Source: Enterobacteriaceae bacterium (lineage in GTDB: Bacteria > Pseudomonadota > Gammaproteobacteria > Enterobacterales > Enterobacteriaceae). From it: 64,000 nucleotides of DNA. Both the position numbers and the translations under genes were made by a program. Numbering within the stretch: the first letter of the stretch is position 1; each line of letters begins with the position of its first letter. The notes under the pieces were generated by a model, which did no database searches, was not told the DNA's origin, and saw only the letters and a program-made list of their open reading frames with translations. The stretch covers positions 62,001 to 126,000 of the forward strand of contig CABIZV010000005.1 in assembly GCA_902363335.1 (NCBI GenBank). The letters run 5' to 3'. Below are positions 18,655-27,800 of the stretch, piece by piece.

Positions 18655-19836
18655 ATGAGCAAGCGTTCCACGTCCGATTTTAATATCAGTACCCAAATTA
18701 CCCAGCTTGGCCGCGATGCCTCCAGACAGGCAGGTTTTGTGAATGCGCCGGTTTATCGTGGTTCCACGGTGCTTTTTCCGACGGTCAACGATCTGGAACA
18801 TAATCGTGCGGAGTTCAACTATGGCACGAAGGGAACGCCCACCATTGCGAGTCTGGAAAATGCCTGGAGCGCGCTGGCAGGGGCGGCGGGTACGGTACTT
18901 TCGCCGTCCGGGCTCGGAGCGATTGCGCTTTCTCTGCTTACCACCTTAAAAGCGGGCGACCACCTGCTGATGCCCGACAGCGTGTATCGGCCAACCCGGA
19001 ATTTTTGCGCCGGTATGCTGGCGAAAATGGGCATCGAAACCACCTATTACGATCCCCGTATTGGCGCAGAGGTTGAATCGTTGTTTCGCCCCAACACCAC
19101 CACGCTGTTCCTTGAATCACCTGGCTCACAAAGCTTTGAAATTCAGGATGTCCCGGCGATGACGCAGGTGGCGAAAGCGCATGGCGTCACAACGATTATC
19201 GATAATACCTGGGCCACGCCAATTTTCTTCCGCGCCCATGAGCACGGTTGCGATCTTGCGCTTGAGGCTGGAACCAAATACCTCGGCGGCCATTCCGATC
19301 TTCTGATGGGACTTGTTTCGGCAAATGAGGCCTGGTGGCCAAAGCTACGTGAAGCTTACGATTTGATGGCGATGCTACCCGGTGCCGAGGACTGTTTCCT
19401 GGCATTGCGCGGCTTACGTACTCTGCATCTGCGGCTTAAAGAAGCCGAAAAACGTGGGCTGGAGATGGCGCGCTGGCTACAAAAGCGCCCGGAAGTATTG
19501 AAAGTGCTGCATCCAGCGCTGCCTGAAACTCCGGGGCATGATATCTGGAAGCGCGATTTTAAAGGGTCGTCGGGGCTGTTTTCCATCGTCCTGAAACCTG
19601 AATATACGAAAGCCGGATTAGCAAAAATGCTCGATAACATGGGCATCTTTGGCATGGGATACTCATGGGGTGGCTTCGAAAGCCTGATTATTCCGTTTAA
19701 CTGCGCAGAGTATCGTACCGTAACGGACTGGCAGCCCGGAGGCTTAACGCTTCGGGTGCAAATTGGTCTGGAAGATATGGACGACCTGAAAACCGACCTG
19801 GCAGAAGGATTCGACCGCTTACGTTCGGTGCTTTAA
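18655..19836 (+). CDS. MetC-like PLP-dependent lyase (Cys/Met metabolism family)
   Basis: The 393-residue protein is a fold-type I PLP enzyme of the cystathionine beta-lyase/gamma-synthase family. The Schiff-base lysine is Lys208 in GTKYLGGHSD, and the pyridine-binding aspartate is Asp183 in IIDNTWA. It resembles E. coli MetC along its length (for example FLESPGS and the C-terminal GLEDMDDL) but is clearly a paralogue. It probably cleaves a C-S bond in cystathionine, cysteine or a related thioether; the substrate cannot be read from sequence. It follows the YmjA-like gene and precedes an oxidoreductase that has its own 86-base leader. Confidence 0.85.
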   Translation: MSKRSTSDFNISTQITQLGRDASRQAGFVNAPVYRGSTVLFPTVNDLEHNRAEFNYGTKGTPTIASLENAWSALAGAAGTVLSPSGLGAIALSLLTTLKAGDHLLMPDSVYRPTRNFCAGMLAKMGIETTYYDPRIGAEVESLFRPNTTTLFLESPGSQSFEIQDVPAMTQVAKAHGVTTIIDNTWATPIFFRAHEHGCDLALEAGTKYLGGHSDLLMGLVSANEAWWPKLREAYDLMAMLPGAEDCFLALRGLRTLHLRLKEAEKRGLEMARWLQKRPEVLKVLHPALPETPGHDIWKRDFKGSSGLFSIVLKPEYTKAGLAKMLDNMGIFGMGYSWGGFESLIIPFNCAEYRTVTDWQPGGLTLRVQIGLEDMDDLKTDLAEGFDRLRSVL

Positions 19837-19922
19837 GAGTGTGTGCCATTGTCTGCAAGACTTTATGATGGCGCTTCACGCATAATCTTCTCTGATACTC
19901 TTTACCTACCTGTGAGTCAGAG

Positions 19923-21014
19923 ATGATGAATATTGGATTTGTCGGCCTGGGGGCGGTGGTTGAAACTGCCTGGCTTCCCGCCCTTAAGCGACTGTCGTTA
20001 CCGATGACCTCCTGCTGGGGATACGATAGCAACCCCCAGCGAACGCTGCCGGGAGTTACCCGTTGCGAATCCCTCCAGGCGCTACTGGCGCGTCCCCTCG
20101 ATACGCTATGTATCACCACCACGTCACTCCAGCATTTACCGGTACTGGAAGCGGCGCTGGCCTCCACCGTTCCCCGTATTGTTGTGGAAAAACCGGTTGC
20201 GGCGACGTTGTCCCAGTTGACGCGTCTGCGTGAGCTTTTGACCCTTCCAGAACATGCACAACGCGTATTGGCGCTGGATCACTGGATGGCACGAGATGGC
20301 GCGCTATGCCTGGCGCTGGGAAAAATGGATACCCGCTGGCACCCCGACCATTCTAAAGAGGCTGCTCCCCTGACCATATCCGTTGACGATATTGGTGGCA
20401 TCGAGGGCTTCTTGCTGGAACCTAGCGGGTTTAACCGCGCTGGTGAACCGATTGCCCTCAATTTTGCCACCGGTGAACCGGATACCCGCCAGCTACGCCA
20501 CCCTGATGGCGTTATTCTTGATATTGGAACACACGTATTGGCGATGATGCGCGAAACCGTACGCTATCTTGGGGGCGATGATAGCCTCGGGTTGCAGCTG
20601 ATAACGGCAAAAGATCGTCTGGGAACGCCAATAGCTTATGGAGATACGCAAACTGCGGAAGGGGAGGCGCATTTACAGGGAAATCTCAGTGGCGTCCCGG
20701 TGAATCTGTGGCTGAATAAGTACGCTGGCCCGGGTGTTGAACGCAAAGGGATCAGCATTCACTTGCGTGATGGACGCATAATTCGTCAGAGCCGTGCTCC
20801 AGGAGGCGAGCGTGTGGAGCTTTTGACTGGCGAAAAAACGCTCATTTGGACGCGCAGTGGGGCGATTTACGACCATTGCCTTGGAGAACATATTTTTGGC
20901 CCCCATAGCTTGTTTGTCCGGGCACCACAGGAAGTGGCTAAACTCACCCAGCGGCGTATTGCTGAGGTGGAACAATTGTTACAGCTTCAGCAGGCACTAC
21001 GCGGGCCGCACTGA
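19923..21014 (+). CDS. Gfo/Idh/MocA-family oxidoreductase
   Basis: This 363-residue protein is a probable NAD(P)-dependent dehydrogenase. The N terminus has a Rossmann dinucleotide loop (IGFVGLGAVVE), and residues near 80 carry the family's EKP motif (VVEKPVAATL). The C-terminal alpha/beta domain includes GVILDIGTHVLAMM. Family members act on sugars, inositols or related polyols, but the substrate is not recognisable here. Two ATGs (19923, 19926) compete for the start. The 86-base gap from the MetC-like gene could hold a promoter. Confidence 0.8.
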   Translation: MMNIGFVGLGAVVETAWLPALKRLSLPMTSCWGYDSNPQRTLPGVTRCESLQALLARPLDTLCITTTSLQHLPVLEAALASTVPRIVVEKPVAATLSQLTRLRELLTLPEHAQRVLALDHWMARDGALCLALGKMDTRWHPDHSKEAAPLTISVDDIGGIEGFLLEPSGFNRAGEPIALNFATGEPDTRQLRHPDGVILDIGTHVLAMMRETVRYLGGDDSLGLQLITAKDRLGTPIAYGDTQTAEGEAHLQGNLSGVPVNLWLNKYAGPGVERKGISIHLRDGRIIRQSRAPGGERVELLTGEKTLIWTRSGAIYDHCLGEHIFGPHSLFVRAPQEVAKLTQRRIAEVEQLLQLQQALRGPH

Positions 21015-21065
21015 AGTCTGAGGTCGTGATAAAATAACAGCATCAGACTAAGCTAAGGAGCCATC

Positions 21066-21284
21066 ATGGAATTCACTTGTCCAACCTGCCAGGACTTACT
21101 CGAAGTACAAGGCGAGCACGCGTATTGTGGCCGCTGTCAGAAAGACTTCAAGCTTGAGATGCGCTGCCCTGAGTGCCATAAACCACTGGAAATTTTAAAA
21201 GCCTGTGGAGCGGTAGATTATTTTTGTCAGTCCGGGCACGGACTTATTTCTAAGAAGCGGGTTGAAATCATTAATATAAACTAA
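21066..21284 (+). CDS. yfgJ: Zinc-ribbon protein YfgJ
   Basis: This is a 72-residue protein with paired Cys-x2-Cys motifs (CPTC, CGRC, CPEC) and a terminal C-x-SGHG-like sequence, fitting a double zinc ribbon. It matches E. coli YfgJ, including LKACGAVDYFCQ and GLISKKRVE. The function is unknown. It is the backbone gene flanking the accessory surface locus on the left. Confidence 0.92.
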   Translation: MEFTCPTCQDLLEVQGEHAYCGRCQKDFKLEMRCPECHKPLEILKACGAVDYFCQSGHGLISKKRVEIININ

Positions 21285-21478
21285 TTAATAGGGGTGTTTT
21301 ATTTCGGCACCCCATATTGTTTTTCTTAATATGTCTACTAATAACATTTTATGTATCAGTGTCTTGAATTTGAATTTTTAGGAATTTATTTAGGTTACCT
21401 GATCTGGTATCTATTGTTTGCCGCTCTATAATCCATAAAAAAGACTGCATTAATGGGTGTTTGCTATAAGGATATAGC
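21285..21478. other. yfgJ-sinH intergenic region, AT-rich
   Basis: A weak hairpin (GGGGTG 21291-21296, CACCCC 21308-21313) followed by a T-rich stretch may terminate yfgJ. The rest is markedly AT-rich compared with neighbouring core genes and is the likely promoter region of sinH. No ORF or clear operator was found. Low GC at an adhesin promoter fits H-NS-type silencing, but that is inference. Confidence 0.5.
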
Positions 21479-23680
21479 GTGCGTGAATGGATTGTTTGTA
21501 TAATATTACTATTAAGCAATATTATTGCTGGGCCCGCATGTGGCGCAACCGGCGAAGATTCTGTGGATGATGTTTCGTCATCGTCAGAAGATAACCTCCC
21601 GGAATTGGGCAGTGATAAAAATGCCCAACAGGCAAAGAAAAGCGACAAACAAGCATTAGCGGAGTCTGGCGGAAACTATCTTGTTAACTCTGCCACCCAA
21701 AGTTTCAGTAATTTAACCCCAGAAGCCCTTAAGTCACAGGCCCAGAGCTACTTGCAAAATCAGGTAACCTCATCGGCTCAAACCTATCTTGATAACGTAC
21801 TTTCGCCCTACGGAAAATTGCGCACCAATCTTTCTATTGGTGAACGTGGTGATTTGGATGGTTCATCGCTGGATTATTTTGTTCCTTTATATGATAACCA
21901 GGAAACATTGTTTTTTAGTCAGTTGTCTACACAGCGTAAAGATGACCGCACAATAGGAAATATAGGCTTTGGTTTCCGTCAGAATATTAATAGCTGGTTA
22001 TTAGGAAGTAACGCCTTTTATGATTACGATTTTACCCGCGGTCATCGTCGTTTAGGATTAGGCGTAGAAGCATGGGCTGATTATTTAAAGTTATCCGGTA
22101 ATTATTATCATCCGCTTTCCAGTTGGAAGGATTCGCCGGATTTTGAATTCTATGAAGAACGTCCAGCACGCGGCTGGGATATTCGCGCGGAGAGCTGGTT
22201 GCCATTTTATCCCCAGCTGGGCGGAAAATTAGTTTACGAACAATACTATGGCGATGAGGTTGCGCTATTTGGTAGCGATAACCTGCAAAAAAATCCTCAG
22301 GCTGTAACGCTGGGGGTGAACTATACGCCCGTACCGATGGTGACGGTGGGGGCCGATTACAAAGCGGGTACGGGCGATAACCGCGATCTCAGCGTTAATG
22401 CGACCTTAACCTACCAGTTTGGCGCGCCGATTGCCGCTCAGCTTGATCCTGAAAATGTGAAGGTTCAGCGTTCACTGATGGGCAGCCGTCATGATTTTGT
22501 GGAACGTAATAATTTTATTGTTCTCGAATATCGCGAAAAAGATCCCCTCGACGTCACGCTTTGGCTCAAGGCTGACGCAGCGAATACGCACCCCGAATGC
22601 GTTATCCAGGACACCCCTGAATCTGCAATCGGGCTGGAAAAATGTAAGTGGACCGTCAACGCGCTGATAAACCACCACTACAAAATTATTGCCGCATCGT
22701 GGCAGGCGAAGAATAACGCCAACCGCACGTTGGTCATGCCGGTAGTGCAAGCCAACATGCTGACTGAAGGCAACAATAACACCTGGAATCTGGTGCTACC
22801 GGCGTGGGTTAACGCAGAGACCGAAGCCGAACGTACCGCACTTAATAGTTGGAAAGTACGGATGACCCTTGAGGATGAAAAGGGGAATCGCCAGAACTCG
22901 GGCGTGGTGGAGATCGTCGTTCAGCAGGATCGTAGCATTGAGCTTATTGTCGATAATATCGCCGACACCGATCGTAGCGATCATAGCCATGCGGCCAGCG
23001 CTCAGGCCGATGGTGAAGATGGTGTGGTGATGGATCTGCTGCTGACGGATGCTTTTGGTGAGAGCACCGATCGTAATGGCAATACGCTGGTCGACGAAAA
23101 AATGTCACCTGAGTTATATGACAGCAACGATAAAAAAGTCTCCTTATCGAATGCGCCATGCACCACGGATAAACCGTGTGTCTTCATTGCTGAGCGCAAT
23201 GAAAAGGCGGGGACGATTACGCTCTCCAGTACGCTGCCGGGCACCTTTCACTGGAAGGCGAAGGAAGCGGTTTACGGCGACAGTAATCTTGTCGACATCA
23301 CCTTTGTTGGTATATCAGGTGAAGAGCTTAATGGGCTGATTTATCAGACAAAAATTTCGAAACCTATCAACCTTATCAACAATAAAGAAACCCATCCGAC
23401 GTTGAACAACACCTATCGTTTCCTTCTCTGGCGCGATAAAAACAAAGACGGTGCCTTTCAGATGTCAGAGCAACTGACGGCAGACGAAATGGCGCAGTAC
23501 GACTACCAATGGGAATTTACCGGGCAGAGCACCCAGGGTTATACCGGGGCGCAGTCAAATACCAGTAATGAAGATCTGATACTTCCTGCAACCAACAAAG
23601 AGGCCGCGCAGAAGTTTGGCGCTAATGCTCAGGATGGCGTTCAGGGATATGGCATACGGGTTTCGTATAGCCAGAAATAG
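21479..23680 (+). CDS. sinH: Intimin-like inverse autotransporter, SinH type
   Basis: The 733-residue protein has a signal peptide (cleavage near residue 23) and a low-complexity acidic stretch (about 25-60). A helical linker with SATQSFSNLTPEALKSQAQ (from about 71) leads to an inverse-autotransporter beta-barrel (about 110-320). The barrel has YGKLRTNLSIGERG, SLDYFVPLYD, SNAFYDYDF and RGWDIRAESWLPFY. After it comes an Ig-like segment beginning with the family sequence ERNNFIVLEYREK. The C-terminal ~104 residues form a domain shared with SinI that contains a perfect EF-hand-type loop (Asp653 to Glu664, DKNKDGAFQMSE). Length and position between yfgJ and xseA agree with Salmonella SinH/SivH of the CS54 island. 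Translation starts at GTG with AAGGA upstream. It is the outer-membrane anchor of the three-gene system. Salmonella ZirT is a related system. Confidence 0.88.
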   Translation: MREWIVCIILLLSNIIAGPACGATGEDSVDDVSSSSEDNLPELGSDKNAQQAKKSDKQALAESGGNYLVNSATQSFSNLTPEALKSQAQSYLQNQVTSSAQTYLDNVLSPYGKLRTNLSIGERGDLDGSSLDYFVPLYDNQETLFFSQLSTQRKDDRTIGNIGFGFRQNINSWLLGSNAFYDYDFTRGHRRLGLGVEAWADYLKLSGNYYHPLSSWKDSPDFEFYEERPARGWDIRAESWLPFYPQLGGKLVYEQYYGDEVALFGSDNLQKNPQAVTLGVNYTPVPMVTVGADYKAGTGDNRDLSVNATLTYQFGAPIAAQLDPENVKVQRSLMGSRHDFVERNNFIVLEYREKDPLDVTLWLKADAANTHPECVIQDTPESAIGLEKCKWTVNALINHHYKIIAASWQAKNNANRTLVMPVVQANMLTEGNNNTWNLVLPAWVNAETEAERTALNSWKVRMTLEDEKGNRQNSGVVEIVVQQDRSIELIVDNIADTDRSDHSHAASAQADGEDGVVMDLLLTDAFGESTDRNGNTLVDEKMSPELYDSNDKKVSLSNAPCTTDKPCVFIAERNEKAGTITLSSTLPGTFHWKAKEAVYGDSNLVDITFVGISGEELNGLIYQTKISKPINLINNKETHPTLNNTYRFLLWRDKNKDGAFQMSEQLTADEMAQYDYQWEFTGQSTQGYTGAQSNTSNEDLILPATNKEAAQKFGANAQDGVQGYGIRVSYSQK

Positions 23681-23737
23681 CGGCAACGTCGTGGCTGAGC
23701 GGCCAAACGTTGAAACATAAAGAAAAGGAGAGTCTTA

Positions 23738-24703
23738 ATGAAAAATATCGTCAAAAGGCGATTGACCAGGGTCGCCCTGGCACTTGTGGTCGCAGGATAT
23801 TGTTCCGTTCCGGCATTAGCAGCCAATGGCAATCTCAAAAGCGGCCAATGGCAATTTGTCACTGATAGCACAGGGACCATTCAGGGTACGGTGCCGTGGA
23901 TCACCCGTGCAGCGGATAAAGTGGCGGAAATCGACAAAGCCCACGTGGCGGTTACCGTTGACCGTGGCACCCGTAGTAGCGCAAGCGAAGGTGACAAGCA
24001 GTTCCACGTCGGTGATAAGGTGACCGTTAACTGGGCGATTGGCGATACCGAAGGTGACCTTGACACCAATAATACCGCCACCAAAGCGACGATGGTTTGG
24101 GTACGTTCGAAAAACCAGGATGGTTCGGATGCGGTAGAAATTAGCGGAACAACCGGCCAGGACAGCTACACCATTCAGGCCGATGATGCCGATTATTATC
24201 TGGGGATCAAAATTACCCCAACCACCACTACCGGCGATCCGAACATTGCCCCGGTATTGCTTTTAGCCGACCTGTCCACCAACGCGGGCGGTGGTGCAGA
24301 TGACGACGATATTCCGGAAGGTCCGGTGGTTGATGAAAACGTGAAAGTGGTGATTCATGAGTCCGGTGTGAATACCAACCTGTTGGGCACCGACGCCAAG
24401 CTTAAAACCAATACCACCTATCAAGTCCTGCTGTGGAAAGATAAAAACAGCAACGGCCAGTACGATGCCGGTGAAAACGTCACTAGCGACTACAACTACC
24501 GCTGGAAATTCACGGGTACCAGTAAGCAGTTGGGCACGGCCGGTGGTCTTGTCAGCAGTACCTACAACAACTCCGATCTGGTGGTTCCGGTTACCAACGC
24601 CGAAGCGAAGGCTGCCTTCGACAATGGCGAAAGCGGCGGCGTTACCCTCGGCAACGACGGCGTCCAGGGTTACGGGCTGTCTATCGATTATCAGCGCAAA
24701 TAA
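23738..24703 (+). CDS. sinI: SinI-type secreted partner protein
   Basis: This 321-residue protein has a classical signal peptide ending VPALA (residues 1-28). The mature N terminus carries LKSG-x-WQ...GTVP (33-53) and DTEGD (103-107); both recur at almost the same positions in the following giant protein. An acidic linker (about 190-205, ADDDDIPEG) leads to a C-terminal domain (about 217-321) that matches the end of SinH. That domain contains a second EF-hand-type loop (Asp235 to Glu246, DKNSNGQYDAGE) and the ending DGVQGYG. There is no membrane segment after the signal. A strong AAGGAGAG ribosome site lies before the ATG, 57 bases after sinH. Function is unproven; I infer an adaptor between barrel and giant protein. 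Confidence 0.85.
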   Translation: MKNIVKRRLTRVALALVVAGYCSVPALAANGNLKSGQWQFVTDSTGTIQGTVPWITRAADKVAEIDKAHVAVTVDRGTRSSASEGDKQFHVGDKVTVNWAIGDTEGDLDTNNTATKATMVWVRSKNQDGSDAVEISGTTGQDSYTIQADDADYYLGIKITPTTTTGDPNIAPVLLLADLSTNAGGGADDDDIPEGPVVDENVKVVIHESGVNTNLLGTDAKLKTNTTYQVLLWKDKNSNGQYDAGENVTSDYNYRWKFTGTSKQLGTAGGLVSSTYNNSDLVVPVTNAEAKAAFDNGESGGVTLGNDGVQGYGLSIDYQRK

Positions 24704-24710
24704 TACGCGC

Positions 24711-24739
24711 AGACCATCCCTTGGCGGGGATGGTCTTTT
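24711..24739 (+). terminator. Intrinsic terminator between sinI and the giant gene
   Basis: AGACCATCCC (24711-24720) and GGGATGGTCT (24727-24736) form a perfect 10-base-pair stem with a six-base loop, followed by TTTT. It should reduce read-through, so the giant protein may be made at a lower level than SinI or from its own promoter. Confidence 0.8.
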
Positions 24740-24745
24740 CCGCGT

Positions 24746-24774
24746 CTTTTGCTTAGCCAAAGCCTAAGCAAAAG
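24746..24774. repeat. Second perfect inverted repeat before the giant gene
   Basis: CTTTTGCTTAG (24746-24756) and CTAAGCAAAAG (24764-24774) form a perfect 11-base-pair stem with a seven-base loop, only six bases after the preceding terminator. There is no long T tract. It could be an anti-terminator partner, a protein-binding site or an mRNA 5' stabiliser for the giant gene starting at 24812. Confidence 0.75.
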
Positions 24775-24811
24775 ATGTTGAATATACAGAAAATACAGGT
24801 GGATATAGCTT

Positions 24812-27800
24812 ATGGATGGCAGTCTGCGCAGGGATAGGATCTCCCACTTTATCGCGATCATGCTACTGGCGATTGGCTGCCTTTCTGCGCCGGTGTCCGC
24901 CGCGTTGAAAAGCGGCACCTGGCAGGAAGTGAATACCTCAACCGATGCCATCAACGGAACCGTGCCGCTGGCTGATGGCGTCAGAATTCCCGTTTACCAG
25001 GGGAGTATTTTGCTCAATCCTGATGAAACTCACGGTGTTAATTTTAGCGCCATGCCGCACGATTTCAGTACTGATGATAGTGCCAGCGCGCTGCTGCTCG
25101 TTAATCCTATTGATACTGAAGGTGATATTTTTGCGGTGCCCCCTGTTCGCTGGGCAGACAACGCGCCCGTAGTGACGCTGATGTGGGCTAATGCTGAGAC
25201 GCCTGACGAGCCGCTCAACCCGCAGCCTGTCGCTAACCAAACCTTCTGTGCGCAGAATATGGCTGGGAAAAACTACGTTATCTGGCCGCAACTCGAGAGC
25301 GATGCCTCATCTGCACCTGCAACTTTATACTTACAAACGATAACCGGTACCCCTTTTAGTAATACGACCAAACTGATAGAGCAGAAAATTCCGGTGGCGA
25401 TTGCCGCTGCCGTGGGTGAACCCGTAATGGTCACGGCAGATAATTTCAACGAAACGCTAAAAGCCGCAAAGGTCAAAGTCGGCGAGAGTATCACGCTGAC
25501 TATTACTACGAATGATTGTCAGGGAAACGCGGTAGGCAATACCGCATTTATCATAACCCGTGGTGATGCGCTGAACCGTCAAAATAGCGTGAATAACATG
25601 GCACCGGTACATGTTGGTAATACCGAACTCACCACCACGGCAACGGAATACCACGGTACAACTGATGCTAACGGTCACGCGACGGTGGTAGTGAGTCAGG
25701 CTGGTGGCCCTGGCGTCAAAACTACGCTGACGGTCTCTCCGGCGAATGCCCCCACGTTGAAAGCCAACATTGATGTGATTTTCACCACCCTGACCAGCCC
25801 GGATAGCACCAGCGCCAACATGTGGGGCCATATGCCAGAAACTTCTGATGCAGAAGTCGACGGAGAAACCTATAGCTTCACTCGCCCGAAGCTGGCGGCA
25901 GAAACCGAAGGTGAAAGCGGCACGGTGAATACGAATAATGAAAGCTGGGCGCTGTTTAACTGGAGTGGTGCCGACAAGCACTGTGACATTTTACCCGATT
26001 CGCGTCAGTTGATGGGGCTGAAAATCGCGCGTGGCGATCTGGTGAATCAATTGGGCTGGCCCGTTGCAGGAACAAATGAATACTGGTCATCCTCGGCAGG
26101 GACGCTGGCAACCAGCCACCTGGGGGTGAATATGCTCAGCCGCCGTGTTGTTGAAGAGCCTGATACGACAATGTCGGTGGTGAGCTGTGTCGATAAAGCT
26201 TCACCGGAAGTTACGCCAGCGTTGACGTTGACGCTGGATAACATGAATAGCGGGCTGAATGCCGCAAAAGTGCCGGTGGGTGACGCCATCAGCATGCGGA
26301 TCTCGATTACGGATAAAGAGACCGGTGCCGCGCTGCCATACCACTACTTTGACCTGTATGTTGGCGATGAACAAAACCGTAAGGGACAAACCAATGCTGA
26401 GGCTGCGGCCGAGGGAGCGAAATACGGTTGGAATGATAATCCGGTGCTGGTGGGCATTGAGGGGTCCGGTACACCGAATCATTACCATGGTATTACCGAC
26501 GCTAATGGTCAGTTGTCAGTGGAATTAACCCAGAACAACGGTGCTGGAGTTATGACGCCGTTGCGGGTGGTACTCTCCGATGGTACTGAAGCAACGGCTA
26601 ACGTTATCTTCACCGTGGTGACCAGCCCGGACGTTGCGCAGGCACGCATGTGGGGTCATATGCAGGGTGTTGTTGAGGCGGGGAATATCTATAAGCGTCC
26701 GCAGCTGGTTGGTGAGGCAACTGCAAACACCGGCTCCACCGTTGAAAATCATGAAAACTGGGCGACGTTTAACTCTGTCGCTGCGGCCACCGCGCAGTGT
26801 GGCGTCGGGCAAGTACCTGGACAGGCGACCCTGGATGCGCTCTATTCAGCCCATTCCGGCAATGCCATGTTGACTAACTTTGGCTGGCCAACCGCCAGTC
26901 AAAGCTATATTTCCGCTGACACTGATGGTACCCAGACCGCACAGGTCAACCTTGCGAACGGCACCGATGCGATATTTAGTGGGACAGAACCTAACTATCT
27001 TACCTGTTCAGGTAACGAGTTGGTCACGCAGCTAGATGTGTCGCTAAACGGTGATGCCAATCTGCACCAGGCGGCGGCGAAGGTGGGTGAGCAGATAACC
27101 ATGACGGTACATTCGATTAATGCGCTAAACGGGATGATTGTCCCGAATGCGGCGTTTACCGTGACCATGGCACTCGGCAAAAATCGCAGCGGCCTGACCA
27201 ACGGCTTTACCGATGCTACCGACGGTACGCTGGTAATGGACGGGAAGTCTTTTGGCCCATCCCAAGCCTCAATGACTTACGACGGACGGACCGATTCCAG
27301 CGGTAACGCGACGTTTATCATTGAGCAACCGCAGGGGGTGGGGCTGCTGACTCAGTTGACTGTCGTGCCCGTTAACTCGCTTATTACGACGCCGATAACG
27401 CGCAGCGTGAAGTTTACGGTACCGACCAGCCCGGATACGCCAAGTGCTCAAATGTGGGGGCATATGGCGGATACGGTAACCGCAGACGGCCTGATCTTTG
27501 AGCGGCCTAAACTGGCGGCAGAGGTGACCGCCACGCGTACCCAACTGGAGGACAACGAAACTTGGGCACGCGTGACGCATACCGATGCTGCGGGTAATAG
27601 CGCATCTGGTGGATGCGCTGTCAATCGCTTGCCGCGTGCCGATCAGCTCAGCGCGTTGTATAACGCCAACAGCAGCGCAGCGATGCACAGCATCCAGGGC
27701 TGGCCGGTAGCCCAACCGTACTGGTCGGGGACGTTTGCTAGCGCCACCACGTGGAAAATGATTTCGCTTGCCAGCGGTGCTGAAAGCACAAGCGGTAATG

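Noticed and set aside
24746..24774. Invertible promoter element for phase variation
   Set aside because: The inverted repeat arms are only seven bases apart, so there is no segment to invert, and no recombinase gene is nearby.
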